Source of the DNA: Dorea sp. AM10-31 | GTDB taxonomy: Bacteria; Bacillota; Clostridia; Lachnospirales; Lachnospiraceae | Assembly (NCBI RefSeq): GCF_003435815.1 | Contig: NZ_QTUV01000005.1 | Coordinates: forward strand, 2,501 to 66,500 | Direction of reading: 5' to 3' | Length of the DNA: 64,000 bases | Part shown: in pieces, positions 8,424 to 18,147 of the stretch | How the letters are laid out: every line of letters begins with the position of its first letter | Numbering within the stretch: the stretch's first letter is position 1 | Notes under the pieces: generated by a model | Told to the model about the DNA's origin: nothing | What the model saw: the letters and a program-made list of their open reading frames with translations, nothing else | Databases searched by the model: none | Program-made: the position numbers and the translations under genes

Positions 8424-9995
8424 TCATTCGTCCTCAACTGTTATATCCATGTGTATCAGGCTCTCAATATCCACAAACTGGTCTTCAAACCTATGTCCTT
8501 CGTCTACATGCCGTACATCGATCTCGACATCTTTGCCAATCTTCTCTGAAATAAGCTCTTTTATCTCTGCTTTATGTGCATCCGAACCAACCATATCTGC
8601 ACTCATTTCATCCGGAAGTACAATCATAAGCCGGTTGCCTTCACCTGCGCTGAGCCTTGCCCGCTTAAGAAAGTTACGCAGCATCGGGGATGCATCATTG
8701 GCGATCATCCGAAAATCTGCAGCAACCGCTTTCACATCTTCATTTAGTGCTTTCGGAAGCTCTGGCTTCTTCTCCTGTGCTGCAGAAGTATCCGATACCG
8801 GCATCCGGTAAGCTGCTACCGGTGCATTTGCAACTACCACGCCTTCATCCAGACGTTTTTCCACGGCGCGGATGCGGTCCAAAAGTGCATCCTGACTCGT
8901 CTCCATCGCCGGTTTGCATAACTTGATCAACGCAACTTCCAGCAACACTCGCTTCTGTGTTGCAAATTTTAACTGATTCGTAAGATCAGAAAATACACGG
9001 ATATAACGGATCAGTGTATCGTTATCGATCATCTGCGCTTCTTCCTTCAGACGCGCAAGATTCTCCGTAGAAACATCCAGCACATCTTCCATGTCATCTG
9101 AACAGCGCACAAGTAACAGATTTCTCAAATACCATGTGAAATCAGCTGCAAGCTGCGACAGCTCGCGGCCCTGCATCGTCAGTTCTTCCACTGTCTCGAT
9201 CACTGCATGCACATCCATATCCAGCAGTCTGCGCAGAAGCTTGCTGAATACCTCGGTATCGACAGCGCCAAGCACCTCCAGCACATGGTCATATGTCAGC
9301 TTCTCTCCAATGTAAAAAGCCGCACACTGATCCAGGAGACTTAAGGAATCTCGCATAGAACCATCTGCCATCCGCGCCAGATACCGCACTGCTTTTTCTT
9401 CCACGTCCCAGCCTTCCTTATTGATCAGCTCCCGGAGCCGTCCGGCAATCGTATCTATGGAAATCCGCTTAAAATCATACCGCTGGCAGCGGCTTAAAAT
9501 CGTAATCGGTATCTTATGCGCTTCTGTTGTCGCTAAAATAAAAATAACATACTCCGGCGGTTCTTCCAGCGTTTTCAAAAGTGCATTGAAAGCGCCGATC
9601 GAAAGCATATGCACCTCATCGATAATATAAACTTTGTAGCGTCCTTCAGTTGGTCTGTAAGCAACTTCCTCACGGATCTCACGGATATTATCCACACCGT
9701 TGTTCGATGCCGCATCAATCTCGATTACATTCATGGAATTGCCGGCACTGATTGCCTTGCACATACTACATTCTCCGCATGGACTTCCGTCTACCGGATG
9801 TTCGCAGTTTACTGCTTTTGCAAATATTTTGGCAACCGTTGTTTTACCGGTTCCTCTTGTCCCACAAAACAGATATGCATGACCGATACGGTCTGCTTTT
9901 ATTTGATTTTTTAAAGTCTTAACAATCGCATCCTGACCTTTAACATCTTCAAATTCATCCGGCCGGAATTTACGATACAATGCCATATAAGACAT
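8424..9995 (-). CDS. dnaX: DNA polymerase III subunits gamma/tau
   Basis: 523 residues. The AAA+ clamp-loader ATPase has Walker A GTRGTGKT (45-52), a four-cysteine zinc module (C64, C73, C76, C79), the Walker B DEVH box (126-129) and an SRC sensor. The lid and collar domains follow, then a tau-like C-terminal domain from about residue 370. It loads the beta clamp and couples the replisome. It is first in the dnaX-ybaB-recR operon. The ATG has GGGAGTG upstream. No obvious slippery A-run frameshift site was noted, but this was not searched exhaustively. Confidence 0.97.
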   Translation of the reverse strand: MSYMALYRKFRPDEFEDVKGQDAIVKTLKNQIKADRIGHAYLFCGTRGTGKTTVAKIFAKAVNCEHPVDGSPCGECSMCKAISAGNSMNVIEIDAASNNGVDNIREIREEVAYRPTEGRYKVYIIDEVHMLSIGAFNALLKTLEEPPEYVIFILATTEAHKIPITILSRCQRYDFKRISIDTIAGRLRELINKEGWDVEEKAVRYLARMADGSMRDSLSLLDQCAAFYIGEKLTYDHVLEVLGAVDTEVFSKLLRRLLDMDVHAVIETVEELTMQGRELSQLAADFTWYLRNLLLVRCSDDMEDVLDVSTENLARLKEEAQMIDNDTLIRYIRVFSDLTNQLKFATQKRVLLEVALIKLCKPAMETSQDALLDRIRAVEKRLDEGVVVANAPVAAYRMPVSDTSAAQEKKPELPKALNEDVKAVAADFRMIANDASPMLRNFLKRARLSAGEGNRLMIVLPDEMSADMVGSDAHKAEIKELISEKIGKDVEIDVRHVDEGHRFEDQFVDIESLIHMDITVEDE

Positions 9996-10027
9996 TTATT
10001 TACACTCCCTGTTTATCTGTCATTTAT

Positions 10028-11104
10028 CTATTCATCACCAAAACTGATACCGGCAAGTTTTGCTTCATGCACAATCTCAGATTCTGAATCCACGTATTTT
10101 AATTTACCAGCCACCTCTGCCAGTGGGATACGGACAATCTTGTTATTTTTAACTCCGAGCATATTGCCGAAATCGCTGTCCAGAATTGCCTCTGCTGCCG
10201 CCGCACCGAGTCTTGTTGCAAGCACACGGTCATAAGCACACGGAGAACCTCCTCGCTGTGTATGTCCTGGCACTGTAATACGGACTTCCTGATCCGTCTT
10301 CTTCTGCACTTTCTCTGCCAGTTCGTACGCAACAGACGGATACTTTTCTTTTGCTTTTTTTGCTTTCAGGTCCTTCTTGGAAAGTTTCGCATCTTCTTTG
10401 GAAATCGCACCTTCTGCAACCGCAATGATCGTGAAATGTTTTCCGGCTTTTCCTCTCTTATTGATCGCTTCTGCGATCACATCAATATCATAAGGGATCT
10501 CCGGAAGCAGAATAATATCCGCTCCTCCTGCAATACCCGCATGAAGTGTCACCCAGCCGACCTTGTGTCCCATAACTTCCACGATAAATACACGGCTGTG
10601 GGATGTTGCAGTCGTATGGATCCGGTCGATCGTATCCGTCGCAATGTCTACCGCACTCTGGAAACCAAATGTCATATCCGTTCCCCAGAGATCATTGTCG
10701 ATCGTCTTTGGGAGTGTGACTACATTCAGCCCTTCTTCTCTCAGCATATTTGCAGACTTATGTGTGCCATTGCCACCTAAGATCACAAGACAGTCCAAGT
10801 TCAGCTTATGATACGTGTGTTTCATAGCCTCCACCTTGTCTAGCCCATTCTCATCCGGAACACGCATTAATTTGAATGGCTGGCGGGATGTTCCCAGGAT
10901 CGTTCCACCCATTGTCAGGATTCCGGAAAAGTCCTTTGCTGTCAGCATCTTAAAATTTGAATAGATCAAACCTTTATATCCATCTTGAAATCCATAAATC
11001 TCTACATCATCACGTTTCTCGCAGAGTGTCTTTACAACGCCGCGCATTGCTGCATTTAACGCCTGACAATCTCCGCCACTGGTAAGCATACCTAATCTAA
11101 ACAT
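10028..11104 (-). CDS. pfkA: 6-phosphofructokinase, group III type
   Basis: 358 residues from the ATG at 11104; a longer reading to 11161 has no ribosome site. It phosphorylates fructose 6-phosphate in glycolysis. The N-terminal loop reads GGDCQALNAAMRG. The phosphoryl-donor motif is GGNGT (110-114), with Gly where PPi enzymes have Asp, while the second motif is PKTIDND (132-138), with the Lys that PPi-dependent and group III enzymes share. Gly plus Lys is the pattern of ATP-using group III enzymes, so ATP is the more likely donor. The substrate-recognition MGHKVGW and the C-terminal PGHTQRGG segment are present. Confidence 0.9.
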   Translation of the reverse strand: MFRLGMLTSGGDCQALNAAMRGVVKTLCEKRDDVEIYGFQDGYKGLIYSNFKMLTAKDFSGILTMGGTILGTSRQPFKLMRVPDENGLDKVEAMKHTYHKLNLDCLVILGGNGTHKSANMLREEGLNVVTLPKTIDNDLWGTDMTFGFQSAVDIATDTIDRIHTTATSHSRVFIVEVMGHKVGWVTLHAGIAGGADIILLPEIPYDIDVIAEAINKRGKAGKHFTIIAVAEGAISKEDAKLSKKDLKAKKAKEKYPSVAYELAEKVQKKTDQEVRITVPGHTQRGGSPCAYDRVLATRLGAAAAEAILDSDFGNMLGVKNNKIVRIPLAEVAGKLKYVDSESEIVHEAKLAGISFGDE

Positions 11105-11229
11105 ATTCATCATCCTTTCACAATTACACTTTTGTAAAGTATATATTTGCAAAATAACCAATCATTTTAAAATTATACATGATTTTTATCATCTACGCAA
11201 TGGAGGATACCAAATTACCAAAAAGGTGC

Positions 11230-11235
11230 TATAAT
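11230..11235 (+). promoter_or_regulatory. Extended -10 promoter of map
   Basis: TGC precedes TATAAT (TGCTATAAT, an extended -10) 42 nt before the map start. The -35 region is poor, which an extended -10 tolerates. Confidence 0.5.
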
Positions 11236-11277
11236 AAAATACAGTTCTAAATATTTTACAGAAAGCAGGTATTTAAT

Positions 11278-12087
11278 GTGGATAAATTAGATGTGAAATT
11301 ATGGTCCCTCGCAGCAAAGGGACAGATTGTACCGGATCGTTCTCTTTTAAAAACACCGGAGCAGATTGCTGCGATCCGAAAAAGTGCAGATCTTAATACA
11401 GCCGTGTTAGACCACGTTGCCGCGCACATCCATGCAGGCATGAGCACTGCTGAGATCGATAAGCTGGTTTATGATTTTACAACCGAACATGGCGGCATTC
11501 CGGCTCCGTTAAATTACGAAGGGTTCCCGAAGAGTGTATGCACTTCTATCAACAATGTCATCTGCCATGGTATCCCGGATGAAAATGAGATTCTGGAAGA
11601 AGGCGATATTATCAATGTAGATGTTTCTACTATATTAGATGGTTATTTTTCTGATGCATCCCGTATGTTTACGATTGGAAATGTGTCCCCGGAAGCAGAA
11701 AAGATCGTCCGTGTCACAAAAGAATGTGTAGAACTCGGATTAAAAGAAGCAAAACCATGGGGACATTTGGGCGATATCGCTTTTGCGATCAACCGTCATG
11801 CACAGAAGAATGGTTACTCTGTCGTAGAAGAAATCGGTGGACACGGAATCGGTCTGGAATTCCACGAAGATCCTTTCGTATGCTATGTCGCACCAAAGGG
11901 AAGCGAGATGGTTCTCGTCCCAGGTATGATGTTTACAATCGAGCCGATGATCAACGAAGGTAGCCCGGATTTCTTCGTAGACGAAGATAATGGCTGGACA
12001 GTTTTTACCATTGACGACGGTCTATCTGCCCAAATTGAATATATGGTGCTCATCACAGAAGATGGGGCTGAAGTATTGACAAAGTAA
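11278..12087 (+). CDS. map: Methionine aminopeptidase
   Basis: 269 residues with a GTG start. The pita-bread fold ligands are visible: Asp in INVDVSTILDGYFSDASR, His in IGGHGIG, Glu in MFTIEPM and the last Glu in QIEYM. It removes the initiator methionine from new proteins. About 20 extra N-terminal residues precede the usual TPEQIAAIRKS start of the domain. It is a single plus-strand gene converging on the GH13 gene; the two stop codons are 70 nt apart and REP copy C lies at the junction. Confidence 0.93.
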   Translation: MDKLDVKLWSLAAKGQIVPDRSLLKTPEQIAAIRKSADLNTAVLDHVAAHIHAGMSTAEIDKLVYDFTTEHGGIPAPLNYEGFPKSVCTSINNVICHGIPDENEILEEGDIINVDVSTILDGYFSDASRMFTIGNVSPEAEKIVRVTKECVELGLKEAKPWGHLGDIAFAINRHAQKNGYSVVEEIGGHGIGLEFHEDPFVCYVAPKGSEMVLVPGMMFTIEPMINEGSPDFFVDEDNGWTVFTIDDGLSAQIEYMVLITEDGAEVLTK

Positions 12088-12122
12088 TCCACATTTTCAT
12101 CGGGAAAACGCTGAAATCAGCC

Positions 12123-12131
12123 TGTGGATAA
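12123..12131 (-). other. Perfect DnaA-box sequence near REP copy C
   Basis: TTATCCACA on the minus strand, 6 nt from REP copy C in the map/GH13 junction. Function untested. Confidence 0.4.
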
Positions 12132-12137
12132 CTACTT

Positions 12138-12181
12138 GAAATGGGGACGGGGATTTTCTAGAAAATCCCCGTCCCCATTTC
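12138..12181. repeat. REP palindrome copy C, overlapping the GH13 stop codon
   Basis: A perfect 44 nt palindrome with the shared GGGGACGGGG arms, CTAG centre and AAAT/ATTT outer ends. The central TAG is the stop codon of the GH13 gene and the proximal arm encodes its last residues (MGTGIF). It lies between convergent genes and could terminate both. Confidence 0.9.
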
Positions 12182-14218
12182 GTCTATCGTTTCGACAACT
12201 AACGCCGAATACGCTCCCATATTCACCACCAGTTCGCCGTCCCTGATAAGATATTTCTCATATTCCGTTGTATATCCATCCTTGTAAGAATACATCAGCC
12301 GTCTCATATTTGTCTTCATCGGCACTTCCGCCTGCCATACCGGAACCGTTACTTCTGCAAGTTCGCTCCGGTTATTCAGAATCACAATAATCTGCTCTTC
12401 TTCTGTAAATCTGCCGTAAGCCAGTATATTTTTCTCACAGTGTAGCATAACTACAGCTCCTGTCCGCAGCGCTTCATGCTCCTTGTGTATGCGGATCATT
12501 TCTTTATGGAATCCCAGCATCTGCTGATCTTCATGTCCCCACGGATAGGTTCGTCGATTATCCGGATCTGTAAATCCACAGACACCAACCTCGTCGCCAT
12601 AGTATACCGTTGGCGCCCCGATCCACGTCATCTGGAAGGCAACCGCTTCGCGCATTACAGCCGGATTAACAAATTCATTCGCCGCTTCCGGTCCCAGTTC
12701 GGCAACACGGCCAACCATATGATTCGTACGCGTTAAAAATCTCGAATGATCGTGATTGGACAATTCATTCATGGATGTCAGAAGGGATGGCACCATCATA
12801 TTTGCCATATGATACGTCATCGCTCTAGTAAAGTTATCTGCATTTCCGCGGAGCTCTTCACGCATCTCATCACTGTGCTTTTCCATTCCGGTCAGGAACC
12901 AGGTGATTGGCTCCATAAATGCATCATAATTCATAACGGTATCCCATTCATCGCCTCCTAGCCATTCTCTCGGATCTCCGTAATGCTCTGCCAGAATAAT
13001 CGCATCTGGATTCGCATTTTTTACCACTTCACGGAATTTCTTCCAGAATTGATGATTGTACTCGTTGCTTCGTCCGAGATCCGCTGCTACATCCAGTCTC
13101 CAGCCATCCACATTGTACGGCGGCGACACCCATTTGCGTCCTGTATTTAAAATATAATTCTCAAGTTTCACCGATTCCTCATAATTTAATTTTGGCAAAG
13201 TATCATGCCCCCACCAGCCATCGTATTTTCCATTATATGGCCAGTCTTTTTCCTCATCTGAGAAGAACCGGAAATAATCATGATACGGACTTTCTCTGGA
13301 AATATATGCTCCCGGAGCATAGCCTTTCTGCCTCTCGTAAATGCACTCCCGATCCATCCATTTATTAAATGATCCACAGTGATTGAAGACACCGTCCAGA
13401 ATAATCTTCATACCGCGGCGATGCAGCTCTTCTACCAGTTTTATAAATAATTCGTTGCTTGCTTCCAGATTTGCAAAGGAAGTCGTACGTTTCTGATATT
13501 TCGTTGCTTTTTTATTCGATTTCTCGCCGGGCGAAAGCAGTTCGCCGCCATCTTCAACGATTTTTCCAAAATGCGGATCAATATAATCATAATCCTGGAT
13601 GTCGTATTTATGATTCGAAGGAGAGACAAAAAGTGGGTTGAAATACAGTACTTCCACTCCCAGATCCTGTAAATAGTCCAGTTTGTCAATCACTCCCTGC
13701 AGATCACCACCGTAAAATTCCCGGACTCCCATCGCCGCCGGATATTTGTTCCAGTCCGTTACTTTGCTGCTGTAATCGCCAATATAGAAATACTCTCTTG
13801 TCTCCACATCATTTTCCGGATCGCCGTTATAAAAACGATCCGTATAAATCTGATAAATAACTGCGCCTTTTGCCCAATCCGGCGTGGAAAATCCCGGAGC
13901 CAGACGAAAATCATAATATGGAATCCGCCCATCCGTGAGCCCGCTTCGATTGTAATACCAGACTTCCTCACCATCCTGAATCTCAAAATAATAGGAAGTC
14001 ATCCCATCTTTCAGTTTCCATTCTGCCCGGTAATAAGTGAACGCACCATAGGTGCGTTCACTTTCCATCGTATATAATTCGTTATTGATCGCCAGCCTTA
14101 TCTGTATATTATCTTCTTTTGCCGCCCGGAACTTAAGTGTAACTGTTTCCCCCACTTCCGGTTCCAACGGGCACACATACCTCGCTGTTCCGTCACAAAA
14201 TAAAGCCTGCTTATTCAT
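12158..14218 (-). CDS. Glycoside hydrolase family 13, neopullulanase/cyclomaltodextrinase-like
   Basis: 686 residues. An N-terminal beta-sandwich (about 1-110, CBM34-like) precedes a GH13 barrel with the catalytic triad in GWRLDVAADL (nucleophile Asp), ILAEHYGDP (acid/base Glu) and LSNHDHSR (Asp), plus the DGVFNH motif. A C-terminal beta domain closes the protein. It has no signal peptide, so it acts on imported maltodextrins, cyclodextrins or pullulan fragments in the cytoplasm. The last residues (EMGTGIF) and the TAG stop are encoded by REP copy C, so the natural C-terminus was probably altered by that insertion. Confidence 0.9.
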   Translation of the reverse strand: MNKQALFCDGTARYVCPLEPEVGETVTLKFRAAKEDNIQIRLAINNELYTMESERTYGAFTYYRAEWKLKDGMTSYYFEIQDGEEVWYYNRSGLTDGRIPYYDFRLAPGFSTPDWAKGAVIYQIYTDRFYNGDPENDVETREYFYIGDYSSKVTDWNKYPAAMGVREFYGGDLQGVIDKLDYLQDLGVEVLYFNPLFVSPSNHKYDIQDYDYIDPHFGKIVEDGGELLSPGEKSNKKATKYQKRTTSFANLEASNELFIKLVEELHRRGMKIILDGVFNHCGSFNKWMDRECIYERQKGYAPGAYISRESPYHDYFRFFSDEEKDWPYNGKYDGWWGHDTLPKLNYEESVKLENYILNTGRKWVSPPYNVDGWRLDVAADLGRSNEYNHQFWKKFREVVKNANPDAIILAEHYGDPREWLGGDEWDTVMNYDAFMEPITWFLTGMEKHSDEMREELRGNADNFTRAMTYHMANMMVPSLLTSMNELSNHDHSRFLTRTNHMVGRVAELGPEAANEFVNPAVMREAVAFQMTWIGAPTVYYGDEVGVCGFTDPDNRRTYPWGHEDQQMLGFHKEMIRIHKEHEALRTGAVVMLHCEKNILAYGRFTEEEQIIVILNNRSELAEVTVPVWQAEVPMKTNMRRLMYSYKDGYTTEYEKYLIRDGELVVNMGAYSALVVETIDEMGTGIF

Positions 14219-14253
14219 GTTCTGTCGTCCTTTCCTTCTGCCGGTTCCGATTG

Positions 14254-16104
14254 CTACGCTTCCACTGGTTCATCGTGAAATAATGCTTCAAACTCTTCCC
14301 TTGAGATTTTCTCCTTTTCCAGAAGAAGCTCTGCACATGCATGAAGTACATCCTCATGCTCCTCAATGATCTGTTTTGCTCTGGCATAGCATTCATCAAT
14401 GATACGCTTTACTTCCTTATCAATCACAGTTGCAACACTCTCGCCATAACCTCTGGATGTGTGTGCCAGGTCGCGTCCGATAAATACTTCATCGTTTTCA
14501 TTATCATAACTTACCAGTCCGATCTCATCAGACATACCAAACTTTACAACCATGGATTTTGCCAGACCCGTTGCCTGTTTGATATCCTGCGAAGCTCCGG
14601 TTGTAATGTCGTCAAACACCTCTTCTTCTGCTACACGTCCGCCAAGCGATACCGTAATATCCTGCAGCATCTTGCCCTTTGTATTATACATCTCATCACG
14701 TTCCGGAAGCGGCATTGTATAACCGCCGGCTCCTCCGGTCGGGATGATAGACACGCTGTAAACCGGTCCGACATCCGGCAGTACATGGAACAGGATCGCA
14801 TGTCCCGCCTCATGATAAGCTGTAATCTTCTTCTCTTTTTCGGAAATGATATGGCTCTTCTTCTCCGCACCAATTCCGACTTTGACAAATGCTCTCTTAA
14901 TGTCATCCTGTTTCAGGTAAATTCTCTCGTCTTTCGCCGCAAGGATTGCCGCTTCGTTCAGAAGATTCTCCAGGTCTGCTCCTGTAAATCCCGCTGTTGT
15001 CTGCGCAATCTGTTTCAGATCAATCTCTTCACTGAGCGGTTTGCCTTTGGCATGGACTTTCAGGATCTCCTCACGTCCCTTTACATCCGGTCTTCCAACC
15101 ATAACTTTACGGTCAAATCGTCCCGGACGTAAGATCGCACGGTCCAGAATATCTACACGGTTTGTCGCAGCCATTACGATAATTCCTTCATTTACGCCAA
15201 ATCCATCCATCTCTACCAGTAACTGGTTCAATGTCTGTTCTCTCTCGTCATGTCCGCCGCCCATACCGGTTCCACGGCTTCTTGCCACGGCATCAATCTC
15301 ATCAATGAAAATAATACACGGTGCGTTCTTCTTAGCTTCTTCAAAAAGATCACGCACACGGGATGCTCCTACGCCGACAAACATTTCCACAAAATCTGAA
15401 CCGGAAATTGTGAAAAATGGTACTTTTGCTTCTCCGGCGACTGCCTTGGCAAGCAGAGTCTTACCGGTTCCCGGAGGTCCCACAAGAAGTACACCTTTCG
15501 GGATTCTTGCGCCAACCTGGATATATTTCTTCGGGGATTTTAAGAAATCAACAATCTCTTCCAGATCTTCTTTTTCCTCCTGTAATCCTGCCACCTGTGC
15601 AAACGTAATTTTCTTATCCTGCTCTGTGCTGAGTCTTGCACGGCTTTTTCCAAAACTCATCGCTTTGGAATTTGCACCGCCACCCTGACGGTTCATCATC
15701 ATAAAAATCAGGAAAAATCCAGCCATCGTAAGCAATACCGGGAAAATCGTTGTTGCAAACCAGTTATCTCTCGGAACATCCGACATCTCATAATCAATCT
15801 TTGCTTTGTCCAGATATTTCTGGATCTCATTTACATCAGATACATATAAGTAGTTCTTCTCATTTTCTCCGTTTTTCTTGTTCTTTAACTGCACTTCCAC
15901 GCTTCCGGTCGGAACGTTTTTATTCTGTGTTATCGTCACACTGTCTACTTTTTCACTGGTAATCAGTTTTTCAAATTTCTGTCGGCTCAACTGACTCTCC
16001 TTGCTATCCAGTGTATTTGTAAACCAAAGTGCGCCAAGTACAATAAGTACAAACAGGAACAGAGTAATTCCACTCAGTCCTCTGTTCTTTTTATTATCTG
16101 TCAC
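14254..16104 (-). CDS. ftsH: ATP-dependent zinc metalloprotease FtsH
   Basis: 616 residues with a GTG start after AAGGAGG. Two membrane helices (about 12-28 and 117-137) flank a small extracytoplasmic domain. The AAA module has Walker A GPPGTGKT (209-216), Walker B IIFIDEID and a second region of homology ending RPGRFDR. The zinc site is HEAGH (431-435). It degrades membrane and regulatory proteins. It closes the hup...tilS-hpt-ftsH run, the same order as in Bacillus. Confidence 0.98.
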   Translation of the reverse strand: MTDNKKNRGLSGITLFLFVLIVLGALWFTNTLDSKESQLSRQKFEKLITSEKVDSVTITQNKNVPTGSVEVQLKNKKNGENEKNYLYVSDVNEIQKYLDKAKIDYEMSDVPRDNWFATTIFPVLLTMAGFFLIFMMMNRQGGGANSKAMSFGKSRARLSTEQDKKITFAQVAGLQEEKEDLEEIVDFLKSPKKYIQVGARIPKGVLLVGPPGTGKTLLAKAVAGEAKVPFFTISGSDFVEMFVGVGASRVRDLFEEAKKNAPCIIFIDEIDAVARSRGTGMGGGHDEREQTLNQLLVEMDGFGVNEGIIVMAATNRVDILDRAILRPGRFDRKVMVGRPDVKGREEILKVHAKGKPLSEEIDLKQIAQTTAGFTGADLENLLNEAAILAAKDERIYLKQDDIKRAFVKVGIGAEKKSHIISEKEKKITAYHEAGHAILFHVLPDVGPVYSVSIIPTGGAGGYTMPLPERDEMYNTKGKMLQDITVSLGGRVAEEEVFDDITTGASQDIKQATGLAKSMVVKFGMSDEIGLVSYDNENDEVFIGRDLAHTSRGYGESVATVIDKEVKRIIDECYARAKQIIEEHEDVLHACAELLLEKEKISREEFEALFHDEPVEA

Positions 16105-16121
16105 CGGCTCATCCTCCTTTT

Positions 16122-16649
16122 TTATTCTACGCCTTCTACTACACCAACATATGGAAGATTTCTGTATTTCTGTGCATAATCCAGACCGTATCCAACCACA
16201 AATTCATCCGGGATCTCAAAACCGACATAATCTACTTTTACATCGCGCACACGTCTGTCCGGTTTATCCAGAAGCGTACACAGCTTCATGCTGTTTGGAT
16301 TTCTCTTCTTTAAGATCTCAAGCAGATAATATAAGGTACGTCCGGAATCAATGATATCTTCTACAACCAGAACGTCTTTTCCTTCCAGAGGCTCATCCAG
16401 GTCTTTTGCGATCTTAACAACACCACTTGAGGATGTTCCGTCTCCGTAACTACTTACGCTCATAAAATCCATGGAAACCGGAACCGTAATTCTCTTTGCA
16501 AGTTCACACATGAAGAACACTCCGCCCTTCAGCACGCAGATCAGATGCACCTGTTTTCCTGCATATGCTTCACTGATCTGTTTTCCCAGTTCCTGGATTC
16601 TCTTCTCTACATCTTCTTCAGAAATCATAACTTTAATTGTCTCTGCCAT
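16122..16649 (-). CDS. hpt: Hypoxanthine phosphoribosyltransferase
   Basis: 175 residues, with the PRPP-binding loop VVEDIIDSGRTL (95-106) and the flexible-loop SSYGDGTSSSG. It salvages hypoxanthine and/or guanine to IMP/GMP. Its start overlaps the end of tilS by 17 nt and it lies 17 nt before ftsH. The tilS-hpt-ftsH order is conserved in Firmicutes. Confidence 0.96.
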   Translation of the reverse strand: MAETIKVMISEEDVEKRIQELGKQISEAYAGKQVHLICVLKGGVFFMCELAKRITVPVSMDFMSVSSYGDGTSSSGVVKIAKDLDEPLEGKDVLVVEDIIDSGRTLYYLLEILKKRNPNSMKLCTLLDKPDRRVRDVKVDYVGFEIPDEFVVGYGLDYAQKYRNLPYVGVVEGVE

Positions 16650-17997
16650 TTTCTTCTCCTCCGTAATATTGTATTTCTAATATCTTCGTTGTCTTCTCTG
16701 TAATCTGGTATTTCTGGCTCTGCCTGTAACCGACGATCCACAGCACTTCATCTCCGTCCGCTGCGATCCAGATCTTATCTCTGTCTTCCTGCGGAACCTT
16801 CTGGTCTGTGAAGTACTGTTTCAGCTTTTTCCTGCCTCCGTATCTGTTGATCACAATGGAGTCGCCAGCTATTCGATGTCTTATTTTTACAGTATTTTTA
16901 ATTATATCATAGTCAAACCATTTCGTGTATATTTTTTCTGGAAATGTTACATTTCCAGGCTCTCTGTCAAATACACGAATGGAAAATAATTCATTTTCGT
17001 CTCCGGCATAAGACGCTTCAGGTATATTTTTTTCAAACCGGACACCTTCATATGTGCGGATTGCTGTCACCCCGTAAGGCAGATCGATCCTTTTGCCGAC
17101 CTGTTTTGTAAATAAATCCCGCAGCATCTGTATATGCACTTCTTCAATGTCTTTGCGTCTGCCTGCTGTCTCACATAAAATCTCATGTAAGACATTATCC
17201 CGGAGTGCCTTCGGGATCTTTGTATATTCTGTCTGGCGAATGATCCGTCTACCATTCTTCCAGCCTGTACAGCTCTCTTTATACTTCCCGACTTCTTCTA
17301 ATATATATTGCTCCAGTTCATACATCCGCTCCATCGTCTTTCCCATGTGCGAAACACTCTCCGTATTCACGCAGTCTTCCAAATACGGGATAACGTCCAT
17401 CCGGATACGGTTTCTCATGTACCTGCGGTCTGCATTTGTCGTGTCTGTACAATAAGATATTCCCCGCTTTTTCAGATATGATTCAATCTCCCGCCTTTTT
17501 ACGCAGAGCAGTGGTCTTATCCACACATCATTTACCGGCGCGATCCCTCCCAAACCCCGGATACCGGTACCCCTGCACAGATTCCAGAGCAGTGTCTCCA
17601 CATTGTCATTTTCATGATGCGCCAGGGCGATCTTCGTTCCACCCCACTCTTTTAATACTTTACAGAAACAAGTACGCCGTATATCTCTTCCAGCCTCTTC
17701 TTCGGTCATACCATGTTCCTTCGCATATGCCGGCACATTTTCCCGGTACACTTTCAGCCGGACATTCCATTGTCTGCACAGCCGCTTCACATAAGCTTCA
17801 TCGCGTTCTGCTTCTGCACCGCGGATGCCATGATTTACGTGCACTGCCATTAGGGCAAATCCCAGTTCCTTTTGCAGCTTTAGCAGCATGAAAAGAAGGC
17901 ATACCGAATCGGCGCCTCCCGATATACCTGCAATAACACTGTCTTCTTTTTGAAGCATATGCCATTTCTTCACATATGCTTTTACTTTCTGATACAT
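16633..17997 (-). CDS. tilS: tRNA(Ile)-lysidine synthase
   Basis: 454 residues. The N-type ATP pyrophosphatase loop is SGGADS (26-31). The N-terminal catalytic domain is followed by TilS-specific central and C-terminal domains (GGRKKLKQYFTDQKVPQEDRD is the typical C-terminal signature region). It changes C34 of the AUA-reading tRNA(Ile) to lysidine and is essential in most bacteria. It overlaps hpt. Confidence 0.96.
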   Translation of the reverse strand: MYQKVKAYVKKWHMLQKEDSVIAGISGGADSVCLLFMLLKLQKELGFALMAVHVNHGIRGAEAERDEAYVKRLCRQWNVRLKVYRENVPAYAKEHGMTEEEAGRDIRRTCFCKVLKEWGGTKIALAHHENDNVETLLWNLCRGTGIRGLGGIAPVNDVWIRPLLCVKRREIESYLKKRGISYCTDTTNADRRYMRNRIRMDVIPYLEDCVNTESVSHMGKTMERMYELEQYILEEVGKYKESCTGWKNGRRIIRQTEYTKIPKALRDNVLHEILCETAGRRKDIEEVHIQMLRDLFTKQVGKRIDLPYGVTAIRTYEGVRFEKNIPEASYAGDENELFSIRVFDREPGNVTFPEKIYTKWFDYDIIKNTVKIRHRIAGDSIVINRYGGRKKLKQYFTDQKVPQEDRDKIWIAADGDEVLWIVGYRQSQKYQITEKTTKILEIQYYGGEENGRDN

Positions 17998-18147
17998 TTT
18001 CTTATATCCTTTGTTTTCCTGCTATTTTAAATTCGGAGCAAATTCTCCATCCATGATATCTAAAAATTGTTTTATGATATCATTTTTAATATATATAATT
18101 TTGCTGAAAATTGCAAGTTTTACAAGGGCTGCACCGTTTTTTCCCTC

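Noticed and set aside
14341..15132. 263-codon ORF antisense to ftsH
   Set aside because: It is a shadow of a certain gene, with Cys/Phe-rich composition and no ribosome site.
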